Below are positions 8,735 through 16,854 of a DNA stretch of 51,018 nt, one piece after another (the stretch's first letter is position 1; the number at the start of each line of letters is the position of its first letter). The notes beneath the pieces are model-generated. The model saw only the letters and a program-made list of their open reading frames with translations. It ran no database searches and had not been told where the DNA came from. The DNA comes from Desulfobulbaceae bacterium (GTDB taxonomy: Bacteria; Desulfobacterota; Desulfobulbia; Desulfobulbales; SURF-16): positions 1 to 51,018 of the forward strand of contig PKTX01000032.1 of assembly GCA_002868945.1 (NCBI GenBank), in the 5' to 3' direction. Made by a program: the position numbers and the translations under genes.

Positions 8735-9526
8735 ATGAATCAAGAAGAGAAGTGTTGTAAGGATGTATCAAGAAGATCTGTTTTGGTTGGTGCCGGGGCT
8801 CTTGCAGCCGGTACCGCTCTTGCTCACTTGGGGGGCATGCTGCCCACTGCGGCGGCCAAGGGCGGCAAGACCGAAAAGTGGCCGTGGCCCTACGTCAAGC
8901 TTGATCCCGTCAAAACGGCGGAGATTTGTTATGATGAGTGGTATCGCGTTTTTTGCGGCGGTGCTGTTATCAATAGTGTGGTGAGCCAGTTGCGCGAAAA
9001 GGTCGGCGAGCCCTATACCTCTTTTCCCAGCGACTCCTTTACCTTTCTCGAAGGCGGCCAGGTCGGCTGGGGCACCATCTGCGGTTCACCGGCAGGCGCC
9101 AATATTGTTGCCAACTTGATTATTGGTCCGCGTATTGCCGGTTCTCCGGACGGTCATCATATCTCGGCCGATATCATGCAGTGGTACTCAGAGGCCAATA
9201 TGCCTGTTTTTCAGCCCATCAATCCCCGGGTTGACCCCGCCAAGATCGTCAAGACCACAAGCCAGTCGCCACTCTGCCATATTTCCGTCGGGAAATGGAT
9301 GAAGGAGGCCGGCCTGTCCTTGAAGAGTGCCGAGCGTAAGGATCGTTGTGCCAGGGTGGCTGCCAGTACGGCCTATCGCCTGGTGGAGCTGCTCAATGCC
9401 TGGCACGACGGGACATACGAGCCAACCAATAACTTCAGTGCCGCCTCTGATTTCGGCATTACCGGCCAGTTCAACTGCATGGAATGTCATGGTGATGATG
9501 TGCCGGAGCCGCCGACCTCCTCATAA
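8735..9526 (+). CDS. Tat-exported split-Soret cytochrome c (C_GCAxxG_C_C-type)
   Basis: A 263-aa protein. It starts with a twin-arginine signal (SRRSVLV at 12-18, then an Ala/Gly-rich core), so it is probably exported folded. One haem site, CMECH (248-252), sits near the C-terminus, as in split-Soret cytochrome c of Desulfovibrio, where two monomers stack their haems. Other cysteines (65, 74, 116 in GTICGSPAGA, 181 and 205) are spaced like the C_GCAxxG_C_C family and may bind an Fe-S or iron centre. A GAGG-type ribosome site precedes the ATG. It is a single gene followed by a strong terminator. The physiological partner is unknown; nitrate or sulfur redox roles are only suggested in the literature. 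Confidence 0.9.
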   Translation: MNQEEKCCKDVSRRSVLVGAGALAAGTALAHLGGMLPTAAAKGGKTEKWPWPYVKLDPVKTAEICYDEWYRVFCGGAVINSVVSQLREKVGEPYTSFPSDSFTFLEGGQVGWGTICGSPAGANIVANLIIGPRIAGSPDGHHISADIMQWYSEANMPVFQPINPRVDPAKIVKTTSQSPLCHISVGKWMKEAGLSLKSAERKDRCARVAASTAYRLVELLNAWHDGTYEPTNNFSAASDFGITGQFNCMECHGDDVPEPPTSS

Positions 9527-9615
9527 CCACCCCTTTGAGTGGTAGGCAGCCCGTCGAATCAGTAGGTGCAGCATTACTTTTTCAGGCGGGCTGTTGACGC
9601 AGTGTTACCTCCCCG

Positions 9616-9661
9616 AGGCAGATATTGTCAGGAAGTTTTTCGACAGTATCTGCCTTTTTTT
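9616..9661 (+). terminator. Rho-independent terminator after the split-Soret gene
   Basis: A 14-bp perfect stem AGGCAGATATTGTC (9616-9629) and GACAGTATCTGCCT (9642-9655), a 12-base loop, then a T-run to 9661. Confidence 0.93.
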
Positions 9662-9805
9662 GTGGGATTCATGAAAAACGATGCTCTGGTCCGCTGCCTG
9701 AAGCGACCTCGCTGTTTTTACGGCGGCTGCCCTATTTTTTTCTACACCTCCCCTGCTTCCTTCGTTATAGTGCCCCTTTGCTTTAAATTTTTTCTAAGGT
9801 GCTGC

Positions 9806-10837
9806 ATGCAAATCTCCTGTCTTATCCTGGCCGCGGGCAAGGGAACCCGGATGAAATCCTCTCTGCCCAAGGTTCTCCATCCTGTATTTTTTCAGCCAAT
9901 GGTCTGCCATGTGCTGGCTGCCGTAGAGCAGCTGGCCGTGTCGCAAACCATTGTTGTTGTCGGTCATCAACACGAGCGGGTGCAAAGTGCCCTGGCCCAC
10001 TATCCGGTTTCCTTTGCCGTGCAGACGGAGCAGAATGGTACTGGCCATGCCGTGCAGGTCTGTGAACAGTTCGTTGCCGGTGATGCCGATACCGTGCTTA
10101 TTCTGTGTGGCGATACCCCGTTGGTGCGCGGTCAGACCCTGCAGGCTATGATTGAACGGCATCGGGCAGAGGCCAATGTTCTTTCGGTCATGGCCACTGA
10201 GATGGCCGATCCCACCGGTTATGGCCGCATTGTCTGCGATGAGGCAGGGCAGCTCCTTGAGATTGTTGAAGAGAAGGATGCCACCCTTAAGCAGCGCCGC
10301 ATTCGGGAGGTCAACGCCGGCATCTATCTGGTCGATCGTAATTTTTTATTCAAGACCTTGGCCCTGTTGGACACGGAAAATGCCCAGGGTGAGATCTATC
10401 TTACAGACATTGTCGGGCTGGCCCGGCAGAGGGCTGTCAAAGCCGGGCGCTACATATGTCCTGACAATCGCGAGATATTGGGGGTCAACTCTCGTCAGCA
10501 ATTGGCCGTGGCCCATGACATCAAACAGCAGGAATTCTTTGTTGCGTTGTGGGATGCCGGCGTGACCCTGCAGCGTCCCGCCACACTCTCCGTGCATCCC
10601 GGCACGGTCATCGGGGCTGACACGGTTATTGGCGCCAATTGTTCCATTCGGCACAATGTCCGTATCGGCAGGCGGTGTGATGTCGGGGCAAACACCTGTA
10701 TTGAAGAGAGCTGCCTGGGGGATGATGTTGTTGTGGGGCCGGGCTCGGTTCTGGTTGGTGTCAGGATCGATGCAGGCAATGTGCTGCCGGCCGGCACAGT
10801 GCGCGTCAGTGGGGAGAAAGGGGGCAGTATACTTTGA
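9806..10837 (+). CDS. GlmU-like sugar nucleotidyltransferase lacking the acetyltransferase domain
   Basis: About 343 aa. Residues 1-230 are a GlmU-type pyrophosphorylase domain: LAAGKGTRMKSSLPKVLHP, QNGTGHAVQ, ILCGDTPLV, EEKDA and VNAGIYLVD. It should make UDP-GlcNAc-type sugar nucleotides from UTP. The C-terminal part (about 255-343) has only three to four hexapeptide-repeat coils (GADTVIGANCSIRHNVRIGR). Bifunctional GlmU is about 450 aa, so the CoA-binding acetyltransferase domain is absent. The frame is open far upstream, but the ATG at 9806 has TAAGGTG before it and starts the conserved fold. The true GlmU may be elsewhere, or a separate acetyltransferase may complete the pathway. Confidence 0.85.
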   Translation: MQISCLILAAGKGTRMKSSLPKVLHPVFFQPMVCHVLAAVEQLAVSQTIVVVGHQHERVQSALAHYPVSFAVQTEQNGTGHAVQVCEQFVAGDADTVLILCGDTPLVRGQTLQAMIERHRAEANVLSVMATEMADPTGYGRIVCDEAGQLLEIVEEKDATLKQRRIREVNAGIYLVDRNFLFKTLALLDTENAQGEIYLTDIVGLARQRAVKAGRYICPDNREILGVNSRQQLAVAHDIKQQEFFVALWDAGVTLQRPATLSVHPGTVIGADTVIGANCSIRHNVRIGRRCDVGANTCIEESCLGDDVVVGPGSVLVGVRIDAGNVLPAGTVRVSGEKGGSIL

Positions 10838-11008
10838 CGGCTATGATCACCGGGGCAGGGGGTGTCAAGGGCGGCGCCGAGAAACATCCTTGACTTTGTT
10901 TTTTGAGGTTGATTATATGAAATTTGTTTATGTGTTTCTTTATAATATCGGCCTATGTCGCTGAAATTAAAATGATTCAGCTGATAGGGGCTGTTTGGGA
11001 GATGTTTC

Positions 11009-11338
11009 ATGGAAATAGAAGGCTTAACACGGCTGGAAGAGATTGTCGGTCGTTTACTGTCGCAATATGCTGACTTGCAGAAAAAAAACGAGACCTTGGC
11101 CGCAGAGTTGGAAAGCAAACAGCAGGAGCTCGATCATCTACAGGGTAAGCTGCAGGAGATGCATGGTGACAAGGATGAGGTCCACCAAAGGCTCAGCTCC
11201 ATCCTGACCAAGCTGGAAAAGTGGGAGCAGGGGGCTGAGGCTGAGGCTGAGGCCGTCGACAGGGACGATGAGGTGGGCAGTCCGGCTGAGGCGGCGGATA
11301 CCGAGGCACCGAAGCAGCTTTTTAATATGGGGGTATGA
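11009..11338 (+). CDS. Coiled-coil protein, ZapB-like position
   Basis: A 109-aa acidic protein. Residues 5-75 form a continuous predicted coiled coil (LTRLEEIVGRLLSQYADL and following heptads), and the tail is an Ala/Glu/Asp-rich disordered region. It lies 54 bases upstream of zapA on the same strand. In many proteobacteria a short ZapB-like or other division-associated coiled coil occupies this place. Sequence similarity to ZapB is not provable by eye, so the division role is inference from position and shape. Confidence 0.7.
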   Translation: MEIEGLTRLEEIVGRLLSQYADLQKKNETLAAELESKQQELDHLQGKLQEMHGDKDEVHQRLSSILTKLEKWEQGAEAEAEAVDRDDEVGSPAEAADTEAPKQLFNMGV

Positions 11339-11392
11339 GGTTCCGTACCGCCACGAATTTTGTAGCTTTTTTTTTCTTTAGGTGGGAATAGT

Positions 11393-11668
11393 ATGGAGAG
11401 AGTGGTTAAGTTTGAAGTGCTTGGACAGGAATACCCCCTCTATACTGATGCACCCGAAGAGGATGTTCAGGAGATATTAGGGCTGGTTAAGTCACAACTC
11501 GAAGGCCAAGGCCACCGCTCCAGCCTGCCGGTAAATAAGGTTGCCATACTTGCCAGTTTGAACATGGCGGGTAAGTATGTGCGGTTGAAGAGAGATTTTG
11601 AGGAGTACCGTTCGAAGATTCAGGAGTCTGTTGACCGCATTCAATATAATATTGATCAGGCCCTTTAG
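11393..11668 (+). CDS. zapA: Cell division protein ZapA
   Basis: A 91-aa protein with the ZapA layout: a small N-terminal beta domain (VVKFEVLGQEYPLYTDAPEE), then an alpha-helical dimer/tetramer region with NKVAILASLNMA and a C-terminal coiled coil. ZapA crosslinks FtsZ protofilaments at the septum. A clear GGTGGGAATAGT leader precedes the ATG. A 6S RNA follows it, a linkage well known in other proteobacteria, which supports the call. Confidence 0.88.
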   Translation: MERVVKFEVLGQEYPLYTDAPEEDVQEILGLVKSQLEGQGHRSSLPVNKVAILASLNMAGKYVRLKRDFEEYRSKIQESVDRIQYNIDQAL

Positions 11669-11739
11669 GGCTCCACGGACTGCCGGGATATAGGCCAGAT
11701 TGATTCATTACGAAGTGCTTCTGATGAGGTTACGTTTTT

Positions 11740-11924
11740 CCCCTGCCTGGTTCGTTATCATCAGCATTTTTCGAGCCAACTCTTTACATCTAGGGCGACT
11801 CCGCTGATACTCTAGAGAATGTTCGCCTTGCTTGCGAAATCACTCGAAGGTATTATGAGACTCACCCACCTAACTATGTTAGGTTCGATGTAGCTTTTGA
11901 GACGGCCAAGGCGGGGGATTTTTT
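11740..11924 (+). ncRNA. ssrS: 6S RNA (RNA polymerase-binding regulator)
   Basis: Directly downstream of zapA, the usual ssrS position. The ends pair: CCCCTGCCTGG (11740-11750) with CCAAGGCGGGGG (11906-11917), leaving one bulge, and a T-run follows at 11919-11924. The length (about 178-185 nt) equals typical 6S RNA. The interior is largely self-complementary, with an apical hairpin ACCTAAC-TATG-TTAGGT and a central GTTCGC/GCGAA region consistent with an open-promoter-like bubble. 6S RNA sequesters sigma-70 holoenzyme in slow growth. Exact ends need mapping. Confidence 0.75.
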
Positions 11925-12369
11925 ATGATCTTTCTGTCTGGCTAGACTGTTATTTTTTCGCCGTATTAATAGTACGGATTTTATATGGGACAGCAGCGTC
12001 CTTTTTTTGTAGAAGCGGCGGTTGTCAAAATGCCGCCTTTTGCGATGCAAAAGAGCAAAGTGCTAAAACAGGTGTCTTTCCTTGTGGAAGCAGCATGGCA
12101 AGGCACTGTTGAGAAACTCCTGGCCCGGGCCAGATTACATATTGAAGATGTTATGTTGGTTTATTTCGTTTTTTTAAAAGGGGCGCATAGCGGGCGTTAA
12201 CAAAAGCTGCAAGAGTCCCTCTTTCTTGACCATCTACTTCATTGTATCTGCCTGTTCTCTGGCGTTTTCTCGTTTTACACTTTCCTTCTTTTCTATACAA
12301 TTGACCTGCCGGGGATAGGTGTTTTTTGTCGACCCCCTGGTGCTTTTGGTCTAACAGTGGAGGTACCCC
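11925..12369. other. Spacer between 6S RNA and rny
   Basis: About 445 bases. There is a weak hairpin GGCGG...CCGCC at 12017-12037 followed by TTTTG, and an imperfect repeat of a TTTTTGTAGAAGC-like block. A 71-codon frame (11985-12200) has no ribosome site or recognisable fold. The rny promoter should lie in the AT-rich 12240-12340 part, but I cannot fix it. Confidence 0.35.
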
Positions 12370-13929
12370 GTGACTGCACAGGTACTTATATATAGTATTG
12401 TTTTTTTGCTGGTTGGCATTGCCGCCGGTTTCTTTTTGAAAAAGAAAATGGAGGAAAGCAGGCAGCAGGATGTTGAGGGGCAGCGCCGTAAGCTGCTGGA
12501 AAATGCCCTGGCCGAGGCGGCGCAGATAAAAAAAGATGCCGAACTGCAGATCAAGGCGGAATCTTTGCGTTTACGCCAAGAGGCGGAAAAGGATGCCCAG
12601 GACCTCAAGGTCACCCTCCTTAAGGAGGAAGAGCTCTTGGGGCAGCGTATTGAGCAGGCCAATCGGAAGGTCGATCTGCTCGATAAGCGGGAGATGGACC
12701 TGCTCAACAAGGAAGAGAACCTGGCCAAGAGCCAGCAAGAGCTGACTGAGCAGACCAGGGCGATTGATACCCTTGTTGAGGAGCAGCGTCTCAAGTTGGA
12801 GAAGATCTCCGGTATTACCAGGGATGAGGCCATGGCCAAGCTCATGGAGAGTATCGAGAGCGAGGCCCGTATGGAGGCGGCCAAGGCCATCCTGCGCATT
12901 GAAAACGATATGAAGATTCAGGCTGACAAGAAGGCCAAGAATATCTTGGCCCTGGCCATCAGCCGCTATGCCGGCGAATATGTTGCCGAGAAAACCGTTT
13001 CCGTTGTTTCCCTGCCCAACGAGGAGATGAAGGGCCGGATCATCGGCCGTGAAGGTCGTAATATTCGGGCCATTGAGGCTGCCACCGGTATTGATATCAT
13101 CATTGACGACACACCTGAGGCGGTGATTCTTTCCGGTTTTAATCCGGTACGTCGTGAGGTGGCAAGACAGGCCTTGGAGCAGCTCATTGTTGATGGCCGT
13201 ATTCATCCGGCCCGCATTGAAGAGATCGTTGGCAAGGTGGAGAAGGAGCTTGATGCCACCATGCGTGAATCGGGCGAACAGGCCACCTTTGATGTGGGCG
13301 CCCATGGCGTTCATCATGAGGTGGTTATGCTGCTGGGACGTCTACGCTATCGCACCAGCTATGGCCAGAATGTCCTCCAGCATTCCCTTGAGGTCGCCTT
13401 CCTCTGCGGCATTATGGCGGCCGAGCTGGGACTTGATGTCAAGGAGGCCAAACGCGCCGGTCTACTGCACGATATCGGCAAGGCGGTTGATCATGAGATT
13501 GAAGGTTCTCACGCCAGTATCGGTGCCAATCTGGCCAAGAAATATGGCGAGCACGAAGCCATTGTCCACGCCATTGCCGCCCACCATGAGGATGTCCCGC
13601 CCGAGTCGATCCTCGATGTCCTTGTCCAGTCGGCCGACGCCCTTTCCGGAGCCAGACCCGGCGCCCGTAAGGAAATGCTGGAGTCGTATGTCAAGCGGCT
13701 GGACGATCTGGAACAGATTGCCATGGCCTTTGATGGTGTGGAGAAATCTTATGCCATCCAGGCTGGTCGGGAGATTCGTATTGTGGTGGATAGTAAGGAT
13801 ATCACCGATCCTGATGCCTGCATGCTCAGCAAGGATATTGCCAAAAAAATCGAGAGTGATTTGACCTATCCGGGCCAGATCAAGGTCACGGTGATCCGGG
13901 AAACCCGCTCCGTGGAATATGCCAAGTAA
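12370..13929 (+). CDS. rny: Ribonuclease Y
   Basis: A 519-aa membrane-anchored endoribonuclease with the full RNase Y layout. An N-terminal transmembrane helix (about 4-23) is followed by a long charged coiled coil (30-190). A KH domain follows ([18 protein letters not shown] near 224; [17 protein letters not shown]). The HD domain has the metal motif [12 protein letters not shown] near 365 and ends with [15 protein letters not shown]. It initiates mRNA turnover at the membrane. The start is GTG at 12370 with TGGAGG seven bases upstream. tyrS follows, separated by an inverted tandem repeat. RNase Y is typical of Firmicutes but also widespread in deltaproteobacteria. Confidence 0.96.
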   Translation: MTAQVLIYSIVFLLVGIAAGFFLKKKMEESRQQDVEGQRRKLLENALAEAAQIKKDAELQIKAESLRLRQEAEKDAQDLKVTLLKEEELLGQRIEQANRKVDLLDKREMDLLNKEENLAKSQQELTEQTRAIDTLVEEQRLKLEKISGITRDEAMAKLMESIESEARMEAAKAILRIENDMKIQADKKAKNILALAISRYAGEYVAEKTVSVVSLPNEEMKGRIIGREGRNIRAIEAATGIDIIIDDTPEAVILSGFNPVRREVARQALEQLIVDGRIHPARIEEIVGKVEKELDATMRESGEQATFDVGAHGVHHEVVMLLGRLRYRTSYGQNVLQHSLEVAFLCGIMAAELGLDVKEAKRAGLLHDIGKAVDHEIEGSHASIGANLAKKYGEHEAIVHAIAAHHEDVPPESILDVLVQSADALSGARPGARKEMLESYVKRLDDLEQIAMAFDGVEKSYAIQAGREIRIVVDSKDITDPDACMLSKDIAKKIESDLTYPGQIKVTVIRETRSVEYAK

Positions 13930-13937
13930 AAAAAACA

Positions 13938-14146
13938 AGAAATAGAGAAGTTAGAGAAGGTAAAGAAGTTAGAGAAGTTAGCGTCTCACACCACCTGCGG
14001 TTGCGATTTATCATTAGAGTAACTTTTCAGCAAATTGTTGCCAAAAATAGCGCCCGAAACAGAAGAATGTGAAAAACGCAATAACTTCTCTACCTTCTCT
14101 AACTTCTTTACCTTCTTTACCTTCTCTACCTCCTCTAACTTCGTAT
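13938..14146. repeat. Inverted pair of AGAGAAG(TT)A tandem repeats between rny and tyrS
   Basis: A purine block of short repeats (AGAGAAGTTAGAGAAGGTAA and more, 13943-13981) is mirrored by a pyrimidine block of TTCTCTA/CTTTACC repeats at 14085-14143. The spacer between them is about 100 bases. The two arms can pair into a long stem in RNA or cruciform DNA. The right arm ends only a few bases before the tyrS ATG, where no Shine-Dalgarno sequence is visible. Confidence 0.85.
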
Positions 14147-14155
14147 AGCCCATCC

Positions 14156-15256
14156 ATGAATTACACAATTGAAGAACAGATCGCCCTTATTGAACGGGGC
14201 ACGGTTGATATCATCAACAAAGAAGACCTTGCTGCCAAGCTCAAAAAGTCTGCCGAAACCGGCAGGTCGCTTAAGATCAAGGCCGGCTTTGATCCCACCG
14301 CCCCTGATCTGCACCTGGGCCATACCGTGCTTATCCAGAAGCTCAAGCATTTCCAGGATCTCGGCCATGAGATCCTTTTTTTGATCGGCGATTTTACCGG
14401 TATGATCGGCGACCCGACCGGCAAGAGCAAGACCAGACCGCCGCTGACCCGCGAGGATGTCGCCCGTAATGCCGAGACCTACAAGGAACAGATCTTCAAA
14501 ATCCTTGACCCGGACAAGACCAGGATTGTCTTTAACAGTGACTGGCTCAACAAACTCACCTCCCTGGACATGATTCGTCTGGCCTCGCAGCTCACCGTGG
14601 CCCGCATGCTGGAGCGAGATGATTTCCGTAAACGATTTGATACCCAGCAGGCCATCTCCATTCATGAATTTCTCTATCCCCTCATTCAGGGCTACGATTC
14701 AGTGGCCCTGGAGGCGGATGTGGAGCTGGGCGGCACCGATCAACGCTTCAATCTCTTGATGGGCCGTGATCTCCAGCGTACCTGGGAGCAGGAGCCGCAG
14801 GTGGTCATTACCCTGCCGCTGCTGGAAGGCCTTGACGGCGTCAATAAGATGAGCAAGTCCCTGGGCAATTACATCGGTATCACTGATGCCGCCAATGACA
14901 TCTACGGTAAGATGCTTTCCATTTCCGATGAACTGATGTGGCGTTACTATGAGCTGCTCAGTGATCTGAGCAGTGAGGAGATTGCCCACCTCAAGAGGGA
15001 GGTGGAGGAGGGCAGTGTCCACCCCAAGACCGCCAAGATGCAACTGGCCCGGGAGCTCACCGCCCGGTTCTATGATCAGGAGGCCGCCCTGGCGGCTGAG
15101 GCCCACTTTGAAACCGTCTTTAAGAAGCATGAACTGCCGGAGGAAATTCCCGAATATCACTGCACGCCGCCGGAGGCGACGATCTGGTTGCCCAAGCTGC
15201 TGGCCGAGGCCGGTATGGTCAAGGGCACTGGTGAGGGGCGGCGCATGATCAAGTAG
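14156..15256 (+). CDS. tyrS: Tyrosyl-tRNA synthetase, interrupted by an amber codon in its S4 domain
   Basis: 366 aa to the first stop. It charges tRNA-Tyr. Catalytic motifs are intact: [18 protein letters not shown] (HIGH-like), [14 protein letters not shown] and the [11 protein letters not shown] (KMSKS) loop. The frame is open from 14069, but the extra residues come from the pyrimidine repeat, so ATG 14156 is used. The TAG at 15254-15256 comes right after GRRMIK. The same frame then continues through NAVSLDGEKISDQE, GRGEVLLKVGKRKF and CRVFFGGQ to TAA at 15377-15379, which is the rest of a normal S4 RNA-binding domain. Homologues usually have Gln (CAG) at the TAG position. Full length would be 407 aa and overlap the next gene's ATG as TAATG. 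It could be a nonsense mutation, a base-call error or a readthrough codon. Confidence 0.93.
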   Translation: MNYTIEEQIALIERGTVDIINKEDLAAKLKKSAETGRSLKIKAGFDPTAPDLHLGHTVLIQKLKHFQDLGHEILFLIGDFTGMIGDPTGKSKTRPPLTREDVARNAETYKEQIFKILDPDKTRIVFNSDWLNKLTSLDMIRLASQLTVARMLERDDFRKRFDTQQAISIHEFLYPLIQGYDSVALEADVELGGTDQRFNLLMGRDLQRTWEQEPQVVITLPLLEGLDGVNKMSKSLGNYIGITDAANDIYGKMLSISDELMWRYYELLSDLSSEEIAHLKREVEEGSVHPKTAKMQLARELTARFYDQEAALAAEAHFETVFKKHELPEEIPEYHCTPPEATIWLPKLLAEAGMVKGTGEGRRMIK

Positions 15257-15379
15257 AATGCCGTCAGCCTTGATGGTGAGAAGATCAGTGACCAGGAATA
15301 TCAGGTGACTGGCCGGGGCGAGGTGCTGCTTAAGGTGGGCAAGAGGAAGTTCTGCCGTGTCTTTTTTGGTGGCCAGTAA
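15254..15379 (+). other. In-frame continuation of tyrS beyond the amber codon
   Basis: From 15257 the tyrS frame stays open for 40 codons and encodes the second half of an S4 domain, ending KVGKRKFCRVFFGGQ at TAA 15377-15379. The conservation of this piece and its TAATG overlap with the next gene show that translation formerly, or still, extends to here. Confidence 0.88.
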
Positions 15380-16335
15380 TGGCTGCAGTCAGCCCTGGAA
15401 AAATTCTGGTCACCGGCGGTGCCGGTTTTATCGGCTCCCATCTGGTTGATGCCCTGTTGGCGTCCGGTTTTTCGGTACGTGTTGTTGACGATTTTTCCAC
15501 CGGCAGCCTGACTAATCTGCCCGGGGATCACCCCGACCTTGAGGTTGTAGAGGCCGATGTGGCGCACGCGCAGGTGGCAGAGCAGGCCGTGGCAGGCGTC
15601 GCCGCTGTTGTCCATCTGGCAGCAGTGGCCTCGGTGCAGGCCTCGGTGGAAAATCCGGCGGTCACGCATTCTGCTAATTTTATCAGCACCCTCCATCTCC
15701 TGGAGGCGTGTCGACGCCATGGCGTCAGTCGTTTCATCTATGCCTCATCCGCAGCCGTCTATGGCAATGGTGCACCGTTGCCCATCAGCGAAGAGGCAGC
15801 TGTGCAGCCTCTGACCCCTTATGCCGTGGATAAGCTGACCAGCGAGTATTATCTTGATTTCTACGGACGCCAGTATGGCCTTGAGCCCGCTATCTTTCGC
15901 TTTTTTAATGTCTTTGGTCCCAGGCAGGATCCCTCCTCTCCCTACTCCGGGGTGATCAGTATCTTTGTGGATCGGGCCCTGACCCGGCGACCCTTGACCA
16001 TTTATGGTGACGGCCGACAGAGCCGTGATTTTATCTATGTTGCCGACCTGGTAGGTATTCTGGTCAAGGCCATTACCGCGCCCGCCTTGGCGGCAGGCCC
16101 GGTCAATGTGGGCACCGGCAGCCGCATCACTCTTCTTGAGCTGGTTGAACAGCTCCAGGAGCTGTTGGGCTATAAACTGGAGGTGCACCATGAAGAGGCC
16201 CGCCAGGGGGATGTCAAACATTCCCGGGCCGATATCAGCCGGCTTGATAAGCGCTTTGCCTTTGAGCCGAAATATACCTTTGCCGCCGGCCTGCAGCACT
16301 TAGTCAAGCATGTGGTCGCGGGCGGCAATGTTTAG
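15379..16335 (+). CDS. NAD-dependent nucleotide-sugar epimerase/dehydratase (GalE-like)
   Basis: A 318-aa short-chain dehydrogenase of the extended type. It has the NAD-binding GGAGFIGSHL (14-23), VDDFSTGS, HLAAVASVQASVENP, the catalytic Ser region YASSAAVYG and YAVDK (the YxxxK pair), and the nucleotide-sugar segment RFFNVFGPRQDPSSPYSGV. These fit UDP-hexose 4-epimerases or 4,6-dehydratases acting on surface-polysaccharide precursors; the exact sugar cannot be set. Its ATG overlaps the distal TAA of the tyrS frame, implying translational coupling to full-length TyrRS. Confidence 0.88.
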   Translation: MAAVSPGKILVTGGAGFIGSHLVDALLASGFSVRVVDDFSTGSLTNLPGDHPDLEVVEADVAHAQVAEQAVAGVAAVVHLAAVASVQASVENPAVTHSANFISTLHLLEACRRHGVSRFIYASSAAVYGNGAPLPISEEAAVQPLTPYAVDKLTSEYYLDFYGRQYGLEPAIFRFFNVFGPRQDPSSPYSGVISIFVDRALTRRPLTIYGDGRQSRDFIYVADLVGILVKAITAPALAAGPVNVGTGSRITLLELVEQLQELLGYKLEVHHEEARQGDVKHSRADISRLDKRFAFEPKYTFAAGLQHLVKHVVAGGNV

Positions 16336-16338
16336 CTT

Positions 16339-16441
16339 GTGCCTGTTCAGAAATGGCCCTCTCGGAGTCTCGTAAACTCGCTTACCGGCCCGATCTCCCG
16401 GAGTCTCGCGAGACCCCGAAAGAGCAATTATTCAAGATGTC
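16339..16441 (+). repeat. Repeat family A, short copy
   Basis: It begins GTGCCTGTTCAGAAATGGCC, then CTCGGAGTCTCGTAAACTCG, then CCCGGAGTCTCGCGAGA, and ends GCAATTATTCAAGATG. The first part matches copies at 28108 and 49772; the last part matches the ATCTTGAATAATTGC end in reverse. Confidence 0.75.
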
Positions 16442-16443
16442 CA

Positions 16444-16611
16444 CTAGGAGCCTGTTGGACTTAGAGAATCGTAGCGAAAATTCGAAAAATCAAGGCCAGA
16501 TTTACATGGATTTGAGGCGAATAGCAGAGCTATTTAACGAAAAGCCATGGGAATATGGACCGATTTTTCGAATTTGCAGTAGATTTATGTCTAAGTCCGA
16601 CAGGCTCCTAG
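16444..16611. mobile_element. MITE-like element with 22-bp terminal inverted repeats (family D)
   Basis: 168 bp bounded by CTAGGAGCCTGTTGGACTTA and its inverse TAAGTCCGACAGGCTCCTAG; the two 22-bp ends differ at one position. Near-matching subterminal AATTCGAAAAATC blocks lie inside each end. No transposase is encoded. CTAG at both edges could be part of the inverted repeat or a target duplication. It is inserted immediately next to a family A copy. Confidence 0.85.
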
Positions 16612-16854
16612 GTTGTGATGATAGTCAGCCGTGCCGGTTGCCGAGCGCCGTCATGGGTCGCCGGCCGGGGTGGGACGAGAGGTGTAAGACGCCAGGGAAA
16701 TTTAAAAATCCGCTGAACGCGAGCTTTTTTGCTCCTCATTCCTAACGCCTCACCCTTCACCGCCTAAAAGAGCGGTGCTGCACAAAACCATTATGCCATG
16801 GCGGCATGATAAAACAATTCAGTCGATTGAAACTCAATGTAAGGATAGATCCGT
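16612..16854. other. Leader region of cysC
   Basis: Nothing coding is seen. A small inverted repeat ATGCC-ATGGC-GGCAT lies at 16794-16808 upstream of the ribosome site AAGGAT. A promoter could not be assigned with confidence. Confidence 0.35.

Noticed and set aside
9566-9805. 80 extra N-terminal residues for the GlmU-like protein
   Set aside because: This stretch runs through the preceding terminator and its translation is Cys/Phe/Arg-rich. The ATG at 9806 has a ribosome site and starts the conserved fold.
11985-12200. 71-codon open frame after the 6S RNA
   Set aside because: No ribosome site, no recognisable fold, and an internal sequence repeat typical of non-coding DNA.
14069-14155. Extended N-terminus of tyrosyl-tRNA synthetase (SLPSL-type repeats)
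   Set aside because: It is a translation of the pyrimidine tandem repeat. The conserved synthetase begins at the ATG 14156.
14000-14156. T-box riboswitch upstream of tyrS
   Set aside because: The conserved T-box sequence and a terminator/antiterminator pair are not present.
15254-15256. TAG recoded as pyrrolysine or another amino acid genome-wide
   Set aside because: Many genes here end naturally at TAG (for example 6237, 11668, 16335, 28103, 40148, 42111, 45765, 50816), so TAG is an ordinary stop in this genome. A local event is more likely.
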